60,000 nucleotides of DNA, from assembly GCA_903813345.2 (NCBI GenBank), contig CAIIXF020000006.1, positions 33,395,524 to 33,455,523 on the forward strand, written 5' to 3'. Under the pieces are notes generated by a model. The model ran no database searches, was not told the DNA's origin, and saw only the letters and a program-made list of their open reading frames with translations. The stretch comes from Owenia fusiformis (taxonomy: Eukaryota > Annelida > Polychaeta > Sabellida > Oweniidae). The translations under genes and the position numbers were made by a program. This document shows positions 13,401-25,500 of this stretch, piece by piece (position 1 is the first letter of the stretch; each line of letters starts with the position of its first letter).

Positions 13401-16400
13401 CAATGTTTTTTTTATTAGAGCTTCATCAGATCTCAATATTATCTGGACAGGACTTTCTAACCTGGGACAAAAAGTCGGGTGTGCGTTTATTAGAGAGTGT
13501 GCGTTTAATAGAGATAATACGGTACTTGTTTGCATAAGGAACTTCGGGGTGTTTGATTGAGTGGTTCACAACTCATACAAAAGGCCGTGGTGTGTACTTC
13601 TATGACTATGTATGAGTGCACCTAAAAGGTCTGTCTTCCAGGATTAATTAATATTTAAATTTCAACTGTACAATATACAGGATATACCCAAGAGGTATTG
13701 CTCACCTTTATTGGTATTATATTAGTATGATATTATATTGCAATTTATATGGTTAAGTTGCATCAATTAATCATCGCAAAAGTATGATTCAATTTCATGT
13801 TTGCTATTTTGTTAATCAGAACAACTCGAAATCATTCATTTGAAATTATTTGAAAACAAATAATTGTGAAATATGAAGTTTTGCAAGCACTTATATAGTA
13901 AGCATGAGTGCAGTAGTATAGTGTGGGTTTTTTAATTAGTTAATTAGAATTGTGTTTTTTTATTTTCATTTTCATGGACAACATTCTCTTTTCTCACTTT
14001 GAAAAACCTGTTTCATTTTGCTCTGATCACATGTTGAAATATGATAATTCATTCACGGTTATGTTTTTCAACATATACAGCATATGTGCAGCAGAACCAT
14101 TGAACCAATGAAATCACGTGTTTCAAAATAAGTTAATGATTTCCTCTTGTTATTTCTCATTGGTGGCTAGACTAGAGATGGTAATTGAACAGTTAACATG
14201 TATGGTAAAAGATCTAACAAGTGAAAAAAGAAACTATCCCACTATTTTCAATATGCTATATTGTCGTCATCTTGTTTTAATGGCATGTGGTATCATGTGT
14301 TTAGCCTGCATAATATCAAGTTTATGAAGTTCTTGGTTTCTAAATTTTATTAGTCTCTTCTCTAACGTCTTTAATCTGAAAAATGCAATAACAAAATAAG
14401 TTTTGAAATAAACCTGTAGTTAATATGTAAATAAATATTTTTTCATTGATAAAACCTGTAACTTGCATCATTGACAGACTTTATTAACTACCTGATACAC
14501 AGGTCCATTTACATAAAGACCAAAATTAATTGTCTGATGCCATTGGATTAGTATTCGTCTTACCTGTTGATTAGGAACATCCAATGACATCAAATCTCAA
14601 GGATATATGCTCTTGCCAGCTTTGAGGATTTATGCGTACAAATCTTGCAAACACAGGTGGTTCAATCGTGTTAGTTACTTTGGTGTTCTTGTCTACATTC
14701 CCTGGTAGAACCTCAAAAAGAAACAAGACATTTGACTGGCTAAAAGAAAAACATTTGTAATGCTTTCACAAAGTTTGACATAATTTTCCATTTGAGCTGG
14801 TACTACTTATATACTGGTAGATATTTTAGCCAAATCATTGGACACTGATTCCAATAGGAAATTCATTTGTTTATAAAAAGTGCTTAACATCAAAGGTAAT
14901 GAAACAAAATATTGTAGGAAGTCATGTTTGGAACTTGTAAAAATGTTCTATTACCTTTCCATACTCTTCCAAATCGTTCTCCATTATACCATAGAAGAAT
15001 TTGTATGACTTAATCCATTGAATTACAATGTCACCTTCTCTTCCTTGAGTGACTACCTCTGTCACTACCATAACTTCACTAAGGTCTGCTTGGATCCATT
15101 GGTTCAAATCACTGATTTTTGCAGACCAGGCTCCCTCCAGGTCTTTTCTGGAATTAACATATATCATCTATGATGTTAACTTTTTTTTAAATTTTGGCTT
15201 TACTAGACTGTACATTTGGGAGGTCACATATGCTGGAAAGTTCTTAAGCGTGATATGTAAACGTAGAGATGGTAACCTTTTGAACAGTTGGTAAGCAGTT
15301 ATACACACATACATGTATATATATACATGTAATCTGTAATAGGATTGGAAGTGTTTTCTCTAATGTCTGTGCATTGTCAGTAAACTTTATTACATAATCT
15401 GGATAGATTTTAATCTTCCAAGGATCACTATGATTTTCATTTGAAATATTCAAATATTTGAAATATTTGTATGATCACCATTCCCTTGTTAAAAGATGAG
15501 ATGAAAGTGTGCATATCTGATATTACACTTCCAATCCTCAGTCTATCTAAACATGACTTTTGAAGATTCGATATGACAGTCTTTAAATGCACTTCACGAT
15601 GTGAGCCCAGTACCCATGGTACTATTTATTCACTCCATGAAACCAGTCAAATCAGTATGTGAGGAAAATAGGAAAAATTCTGAAAAAGTTTACAATGTTT
15701 TTTAAATGCATCCATATACTGGATGGGCCAAAATATGTCCACATTTTGTTTCAAAAACAACTTTTTTCAAAGATGTATGGATTTCAATAAAGTTTTGGCA
15801 GGATATGCAGAAATCAATTTTGCAAATGCTGGAAATGGGATAGACAAATCTCCAAGGAGTTTTGAATAATAGAGGTAAACATACACTAGGGGTCTGTTTG
15901 AAGAATTGCTGATTTCAGGATGATATTTGAAGCAACAATTTTAGAATGATATTAGTCATGCCTCAAACAACAGTACCAGATTGACATTTTATATATTCAG
16001 GCAAAGGAACATGTTATGTATGAATTGAAACATTAGGAATGTATTGAGACTAATAGCGAGGTGGAAACGATAGCACAGCCGCAGACTGCTACTCGCGTTA
16101 CTGTTCAACGCAGTTCAGCGCCAAAATGGAAGGACATCCGGCAGTGCCTTTCACATCGATTGGCAAAACTCAGAAATCCAGGTATTTTAAATGCTATTTT
16201 AGTGTTCATTCGGTGACTGAGAGATTATTTTGTATCCATTGTGGTTATGTTAAGAAAATAAGCATTTGTCCAGATTAAGCTGAAACAGTAGCAAAATTTT
16301 ACAATATAATTCTACAATACATTTGAAAGATTTTCAACGAGTTTCTGAATATTTATAGCTTGATTGAAACTCATGTATGAATATGTCAAAGTACGAGTTG

Positions 16401-16560
16401 TGAGAATGTGTTTATGAGGAGAAAATTACATACTTTAGATTCAAACTGGGCATTCACAGTGGATGCAGTCCAGTAAACGTCCTATTTGCCTTTGGCTGGG
16501 CTGTGCTTGCATTGGTTTTTTTTAGCTCACATGGTGAGCTTTTGCAATCACTCACTTGTC

Positions 16561-16592
<32 letters not shown>

Positions 16593-19500
16593 CGTCCGTC
16601 AACAATAGTGGCACGTTTTAAAACCTCTGTCGATAGGATTCCTGTTTTAAATTATTTCTGTTCAACATCAATACAGAAAACCCCCCTATGACTCCTGGTT
16701 CCAAAGCTCGCCTATTTTCAAAATGGCCGTCACTTTTGTCTCGCGAAATTCACTTTTGGCCCATTTGCTAGCTAACCTCTGTCGATAGGATTCCTGTTTT
16801 AAGTTATTTCTGTTCAACATCAATACAGAAAACCCCCCTATGACTCCTGGTTCAAAAGCTCGCATGTTTTCAAAATGGCCATCACTTTTGTCTCGAGAAA
16901 TTCACTTTTGGCCCATTTCCTAGCTTTACAAACAATTTCAGGTGTCCTACCTTGTAAAAATCCACGTCAATGTAAAGATTAGATATATGAAATAATTTTG
17001 TTACAAAAAATCAGCAAAAAATTGTATCCATTTTTTTTTATTTTCAGCCATTTTAGTTTACATTGATTTGTCTATCTGACTCGCGAAATCAACTTTCTGT
17101 CAATAACAGTGGCACGTTTTAAAACCTCTGTCGATAGGATTCCTGTTTTAAGTTATTTCTGTTCAACATGAATTCAGAAAACTTCCCTATGACTCCTGGT
17201 TCAAAAGCTCGCCTATTTTCAAAATGGCCGCCATTTTTGTCTCGCGAAATTCACTTTTGACCCATTTCCTAGCTTTACAAATAATTTCAAGTGTCCTACA
17301 TTGTAGAAATCCATTGCAAAGTAAAGAGTAGATGTATGAAATAATTTTGTTACGAAAAATCAGCGAAAAATTATATCCATTTATTTATTTTCAGCCATTT
17401 TAGTTAACATTGATTTGTTCATCTGTCTCGCAAAATTCACTTTTGGACCATTTACCTTAAACCCTCTGTCGATAGGATTCCCATTTTAAGTTATTTTTGT
17501 TCAACATCAATACAAAAAACTCTCCTATGACTCTTGGTTCAAAAGCTCGGCTATTTTCAAAATGGCCGTCACTTTTGTCTCGCAAAATTCACTTTTGACC
17601 CATTTCCTAGCTTTACAAATAATTTCAGGTGTCCTACATTGTAAAAATCCATGTCAATGTAAAGGGTAGATATATGAAATAATTTTGTTACAAAAAATCA
17701 GCGAAAAATTGTATCCATTCTTTTATTTTCAGCCATTTTAGTTAACATTGATTTGTCTATCTGACTCGCGAAATCCACTTTCTGTGGCACGTTTTAAAAC
17801 CTCTGTCGATAGGATTCCTGTTTTAAGTTATTTCTGTTCAACATCAATTCAGAAAACTCCCCTATGACTCCTGGTTCAAAAGCTCGCCTATTTTCAAAAT
17901 GGCCGCCATTTTTGTCTCGCGAAATTCACTTTTGACCCATTTCCTAGCTTTACAAATAATTTCAAGTGTCCTACATTGTAGAAATCCATTGCAAAGTAAA
18001 GAATAGATGTTGAAATAATTTTGTTACGAAAAATCAGCGAAAAATTATATCCATTTATTCATTTTCAGCCATTTTAGTTAACATTGATTTGTCCATCTGT
18101 CTCGCAAAATTCACTTTTGGACCATTTACCTTAAACCCTCTGTCGATAGTATTCCCATTTTAAGTTATTTTTGTTCAACATCAATACAAAAAACTCTCCT
18201 ATAACTCTTGGTTCAAAAGCTTGGCTATTTTCAAAATGGCCGTCACTTTTGTCTCGCGAAATTCACTTTTGACCCATTTCCTAGCTTTACAAATAATTTC
18301 AGGTGTCCTACATTGTAAAAATCCATGTCAATGTAAAGGGTAGATATATGAAATAATTTTGTTACAAAAAATCAGCGAAAAATTGTATCCATTTTTTTAT
18401 TTTCAGCCATTTTAGTTAACATTGATTTGTCTATCTGACTCGCGAAATCCCCTTTCTGTGGCACGTTTTAAAACGTCTGTCGATAGGATTCCTGTTTTAA
18501 GTTATTTCTGTTCAACATCAATTCAGAAAACTCCCCTATGACTCCTGGTTCAAAAGCTCGCCTATTTTCAAAATGGCTGCCATTTTTGTCTCGCGAAATT
18601 CACTTTTGACCCATTTCCTAGCTTTACAAATAATTTTAAGTGTCCTTCATTGTAAAAATCCATGTCAATGTAAAGAGTAGATGTATAAAATAATTTTGTT
18701 ACGAAAAATCAGCGAAAAATTATATCCATTTATTTATTTTCAGCCATTTTATAGTTAACATTGATTTGTCCATCTGTCACGCAAAATTCACTTTTGGACC
18801 ATAGGATTCCTGTTTTAAGTTATTTCTGTTCAACATCAATTCAGAAAACTCCCCTATGACTCTTGGTTCAAAAGCTCGCCTATTTTCAAAATGGTTGCCA
18901 TTCTTGTTTCGCGAAATTCACTTTTTGCCCATTTCCTAGCTTTACAAATAATTTCAGCTGTCCTGCATTGTAGAAAGCCATGTCACTGTAAAAGGTAGTT
19001 GTATGAAATAATTTTGTTACAAAAAATCGGCAAAATATTATATCCGTTTTTATTTTATTTTCAGCCATTTTAGTTAACATTGATTTGTCCATCTGTCTCG
19101 CGAAATCCTCTTTTGGACCATTTGCTTAAAACCTCTGTCGAAAGGATTCCAGTTTCAAGTTATTTTTGTTCAACATCAATACAAAAAACTCCCCTATGAC
19201 TCCTGGTTCAAAAGCTTGCCTGATTTCAAAATGGTCGCCATTTTTGTCTCGCGAAATTCAATTTTGGCCCATTTCCTAGCTTTACAAATAGTTTCAGGTG
19301 TCTTGCATTGCAAAAAGCCATGTCACTGTAAAGAGTAGTTATATGAAATAATTTTGTTACAAATTATTGACAAAAAATTATATCCGTTTTTTTTCAGCCA
19401 TTTTAATTGACTGAGAGACAGATGGCTTGAAATAATTTTGTAACAAAAAATCAGCAAAAAATGTGACCATGTGAGCCCAGTACCCACGGTACTAATTTTT

Positions 19501-22500
19501 GTATAAAGCAACACTGAGTGCTTTACTGCATTGGGTAGATGTATCGACTGCGGCTATTCTAAACTCCAGTTTTCTCAGTAATGGTATGTTTTCCGCTTAC
19601 CAAAGATCACATGAAGATGTAATTGTGCCAACAGTACTTGAATTTTGATACAAATGCGAAGATATTTCTGATCCCTTTGTTCAAATTGGTATATTTAGAA
19701 CACAATTTGACAAAACTACATTTTTTGTGGCAGATTTCAATTTGTGTGTGGTCATGCATGTGGACAACTGAGCAACAAGAATGCTATTGCAGGTGGAGTA
19801 TATGTATGTTGATCACCGAATGGAACATACACACTTTTTGGACCTTGAGGCCTTTTTTGGCCCAATTTTTTTTTCTGGGCCCACCCAAGGGGGAGGGCCC
19901 GGGCTCCCAGGCCCCCCCCCCCCTCCCAGATCTGCCAGTGATACCTGCCTGATCTTGTGTAATTTATCCAAAGCAAAAAAAAAAATGGCCAGCATTTACA
20001 TGTATGTGTGCGATTTTTAAAATTTTTTATATGTGGCTACTTAAAAGCATATTACTTCTTCTAATGACAACTTGGCTAGTGAGCAACCGTTTTGAAAATG
20101 GTGGCCTTTCTTATGGGTGTTATTTTATAATATTTGCTATATATTTTGTTTGTAAAAATGCCAGCCATATCTGTTCGATGGGATTCGCTACGCTTTGGCG
20201 TTGCCGTTGTTCTGGTTTTATACATATCCATAATGGCCAATGATAGACTTCCTAAGCAAGTGCATTAACATTCAAGTAATTTAACAAGGGCTGGAAACAT
20301 TGGAATTTCACACGAAAGCAACGTTGGTACACGCAGGAGTGGGGGACATCATAAACATGCAATCTATCCCCAACACCAGAGGTAAAATTAACCAAATCAA
20401 AGAAACTCTAGCATCACATGATCATATCAAGTGGCATAGGATGATTCATAATGATAACCGATGCCCAAATGGAAACAAACTCCGAACTTATCACCTACAT
20501 TGCACTGAGCCAGAGCATTACGTTACGCAGTCAATGAGCAGATATGACAGACGCGTTATATTGTGCAGGTATAGCAATTTTTACCAAAATGTTATTTTCC
20601 ACATTACACACTACTTTGAATTGTGAAGCAAGAATAAATTGATATGGGGCATATTTACATGCTTTCTTCTTGGATGTCTAATCGAGATCTCTTTGGGCTA
20701 TGTCTACTGGTGTAAGACCCTGAAGCAGTAATTCTTTCATCATCAATATGGAAAACATCTCCAGATATCAGTCTTTCTTTGCAGCTAGCTAAAATGAGAT
20801 ATGCAGAAATGCTTATTTCATCAATGTAAACATTTATATATCAGTCTTTCTTTGCAGCTAGCTAAAATGAAATACTACCCTTTGCATTCATTAGACTTCA
20901 CTTCTTAAAAGAGAGCTTTGTCTTCACTCTATCAGTTTACAATAAATCTCTGATCTCAACGTCGTTTGAATATGGACTACTTTCTATGGTCATTTCCTCT
21001 GACATCATTGCATAGTCAATGAGCACATGTTCCTTCCAGTTCTATGATTGGTTGAGAAAAGGTCACCATGGTCGATTTGAAATGATTTATGACCTGGGCT
21101 GTCACAGGCACTGATCGTGGGACAGGGCTGCTAAACTGTAATATAGTTTGTACTAGGCAGAGGGTAGTTTATAATTAGAATCTGCACGCAGGGTTATGAA
21201 ATACTGAATGCAGAAATGCTTATATATCATCAAGGTAAACATCATAGATATCAGTTATTCTCTAAATACATGTATAGTTAAAAAAATAGAGTAATCTTTG
21301 ATCAAGAATGTGGTAAATATCTTTATATTTCAGTTGTTCCTTGCAGGTACATGTAGCTAAAATAAATACAGATGTATGCAGAAAAAGCAATTTTTGGGCA
21401 TTTACATTAAACCTCAGGCATTTCGTCTGAAATCAAAAGCAAGCCTATTGGATTGACTAGGCATCTGTCCATCCATCCATCTGTATGTTGATCTGTCCAT
21501 CTGGCCAAACAAATCAACTGCTATTCATATTGAGTCATGTCCACATTCATTATCCCATCAAACAAAGTTCGGAGGGATATAGGGAACGCCTCCGTCCATC
21601 CGTCCGTCCGTCCGAGCAATAACTCAAATACCGTTTGACCGATTTTGTTCATATTTTGTACACATATACCCAATAGGGGTAGAAGTTCTGCTCGAAAACT
21701 GATTTTCAAAATGGCCGCTCATTTAAAAATGGTGACCATTTTAGTGCCGATTTTACAGTAATTTAGGTACTGCATATAAAACTGTAATAGCAATATGTTT
21801 TGAATGTAGAAAAGTTGTATAGGACATTGATTAAGCTAGAAATGTAAATACAGAAGAAATACATGGCAGCCATCTTGAAAAATGGCTGCCTTTGCACGTC
21901 ATTTTACGATTTTTGCTGTAACTTGAAAAGTGGTGGAGCGATTTTGTCCATATTTGATATGTGAATACTTATTCACACTGTCTCATGACACTTCGCGTAG
22001 TAGATGGCCATTTTAAAAAATGGCTGTCATTTTTACATTCTTTACTATAACTCGAAAAGTATTGGAGCGATTTTGTTCATATTTGATGTGTGAATACTTT
22101 AAGCATGGCACATTGTCTTATAAAACTTTGGGGAGTAGTTGGCCATTTTGAAAAATTTCCACCATTTTTATGTGTGTTATTTTACATTTTTTATTATAAT
22201 TCAAAAAATTATAGAGCGATTTTGTTCATATTTGATATGTGAATACTCGTAAGGATTGCATACTGTCTTATGACATTTTGGGTAGTAGGCGGCCGGCCAT
22301 TTTAAAAAATGGCCAGCATTTACATGTATGTGTGCGATTTTTAAAATTTTTTATATGTGGCTACTTAAAAGCATATTACTTCTTCTAATGACAACTTGGC
22401 TAGTGAGCAACCGTTTTGAAAATGGTGGCCTTTCTTATGGGTGTTATTTTATGATATTTGCTATATATTTTGTTTGTAAAAATGCCAGCCATATCTGTTC

Positions 22501-25500
22501 GATGGGATTCGCTACGCTTTGGCGTTGCCGTTGTTCTGGTTTTATACATATCCATAATGGCCAATGATAGACTTCCTAAGCAAGTGCATTAACATTCAAG
22601 TAATTTAACAAGGGCTGGAAACATTGGAATTTCACACGAAAGCAACGTTGGTACACGCAGGAGTGGGGGACATCATAGACATGCAATCTATCCCCAACAC
22701 CAGAGGTAAAATTAACCAAATCAAAGAAACTCTAGCATCACATGATCATATCAAGTGGCATAGGATGATTCATAATGATAACCGATGCCCAAATGGAAAC
22801 AAACTCCGAACTTATCACCTACATTGCACTGAGCCAGAGCATTACGTTACGCAGTCAATGAGCAGATATGACAGACGCATTATTATTGCTCAACTCCATC
22901 ACAGCACATTGCCCATAAACTTTGAAACTGGGAGATACACCGCAACTCCCCTAGACCAGAGGTTGTGTCCATGTGGTCAGTCAGTTGAGACCGAAATTCA
23001 CTTTTTAGTTGAGTGTCAATTATATATAAATGAACAATCTAGTCTGTTTGCCAAATGTTAAATTATAATGACTTTGATATGCAAACAAGTTTAGTGAAAT
23101 AGGTCATTTTTCAACTTGCTTCAATTTTGGTCAGCTAAATCACAAAAAACCAACTGAACTCAGAAAAAGTAAAATTTTCAAGGTCATCAAACTAGGTCAC
23201 AAACTTTGCTATCTATGTTTCTCAAAGTTTAAGACTACAAATCAATATTTTTCGGTTGAAAGTCAGGATATACATTCTTCTAAATGTTCTACACTGTGTG
23301 AGCACAGGGCTGTGAGTCCTTCATTGGATATAATTAGAATAAAAAGATGTATTTCATCTATGAATCTTCCTAGTAAAGTAGCAAGTAGGTGCTGCACCAC
23401 TTGAGATTTTGAAAAAACCCACGTGACAATCTAATGATCGGAATTTTGAAAATGAGAATTTTGCATCTACTTGAGAAGTCTTTAAAGAGAACATTGAAAC
23501 TATTTGTTTTGAAAATAGGATCTTTAAAAAGTTATAGTTACCTATTCTTATGTAGAAATTTACGTCATCAGCTGTAGTTCTTGGAGATTCTCTTGTCAGG
23601 TATGGTCCATTTAACTCACAAACATTGATATTTTTCTCTCCATTAATCTTGCGCAGGTTGTAGGTTGTGCAATTCTCCGTTGACAAAGAACAGCTTGTAG
23701 CGCAGTTGGTGTTTGTCACAACTTTGAATGTCTTCAGAGGATTTTCTAGTCTCTCTGCATGAGGGAATTTAATGTATGCTTCATTATCAGGTTGATATTT
23801 GGAAAGTGATATTCCAATGTTTGCTGTTCTTTGAGATTGTACCAATGTAACATATATGATCACTTGTTGGAGTATTGTTGGGACAATCTTTGAAAAATAT
23901 AGTTGCATAGTCCAAGATCTTATGTGTACTTTGCTGTATTAGTTTAAGAAAAATATTCACATTATTTGCACTATACTATTCCCTAGGTGATGATTCAAAC
24001 CAGTGCCTTGAGTATTTTCAAGTAAACCTGTGAATTTTGACTGATTAGAAATTCCTTTAACAATTTAGTAATTCATGTAAAAATATTTCAATTCGGAAAT
24101 AAATGTATGTCAATATCTATCAACTTCCAAACTACCTTAAAATGATGAAACACTAGGTACATCTGCTCTATAGAATATAAATAAAACATTGTTGCATTAT
24201 ATTACATTGCATCGTATAATTTGATTAAAAACACACTGGGTAATACTTCCATGTAAAGCACTCAACCATTCATATCAATTCCATTACTTCCTTGTTCAAT
24301 GAACTAATATTTAGCTTATGCCAATTAAATGCTGGGGTTACATGCTCATGTGTTTTCAACAAAAAAGCTCATTCAAGCGCACTATCACTCTCATAATTTT
24401 TTTGGAAGAAATCACGGTTTATTGCAATCAAACTCCTGTGGTGCACTAGCAACAAGCCAGTGCAGTTGACATATGTGAGCTGACAAGGTTGCCACAGCGT
24501 AATTAGCGAAGTAAAGGAGGATTTCCCATTGGGAAATAATTTAAACTACAGTTCGGGACATAAATAAATGACAGGTGGATTTGCTGAAGTGAGAATTTCC
24601 CATGTTAAAAATAAGAGAATTTTCAAGAGGCCATACATCAGTGGATGAGATTATACAAAATGTGAAATATACAAATTTTAAGGGATATGTATCTAGACAA
24701 TTCTGTAAAGAAGAACCAGAGTCAATCTGTCATCTCCTCTATGACTGTAAAGTGACAATGGAACTGATAGTAGTCATTAAAAACTGGTTACCAGAGGAAT
24801 TGACAGGACTTTGTACAAAACAGAATATTTTAATAGGACCAGTGTGTATAAATGACAAAACAGTTATCCTGACAAATATATGGAGCATATTTAAAAGATA
24901 TGTGTATCTATGCAAACACTCGATGTTAAGACCTACCTTTAAAGGATTTAAAGCAAATGTAATATCTTATTGTAATATTGATAAGCAAATAGGCAGAGAA
25001 AAAAGGTGGGAAATTATGGGTACTAGATTAGATTAGACCAGTGTGGTTAGATGCCTTAAAAAAGAATATGATGGAAAATTGTGTGATTTCAATGATATTA
25101 TGTATATTGTATATGTTAATGTAACTGCTTTCAAATGTTTTTCAATGAATAAAAAAAATAAAAAAAAAAAAAAAAAAAAAAGGAAATGGTGATCGAAAAT
25201 CGACTTGTCATTTATTTTTGTCCCCAACTGTAAGACAATCACTTTTTGTTTTACTGTTTTATTATATGCCTGAATTTTGACTTCTCATTTCCTCAGCGCA
25301 GGCCAAAACAGGCTGTGAAAATCAAGTAACTCTGCAGAATCCTGGATAAGATCATCGACATATTTTCTTGACAATGCTGATGTAGCAAGATCTGTGATCC
25401 TTTCATCACATTTTTTTAGGAGTCTGCTGATGACAGCAAAAGGTTTCCTAAATCAACCTCATTCGAAATCTAGTTTTTCTTAAAAATGCTATGAAAAATC

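Noticed and set aside
18886-19092. Repeated frame MDKSMLTKMAENK seen here and at 47023-47226 and 47369-47560
   Set aside because: All copies are the same segment of the family C core repeat, and most other core units do not keep the frame open.
22624-23061. A host gene for the 145-residue frame
   Set aside because: The C-P-C-G...ET..HFL..C ending is a LINE ORF2 C-terminus, and the segment is duplicated with repeat sequence.
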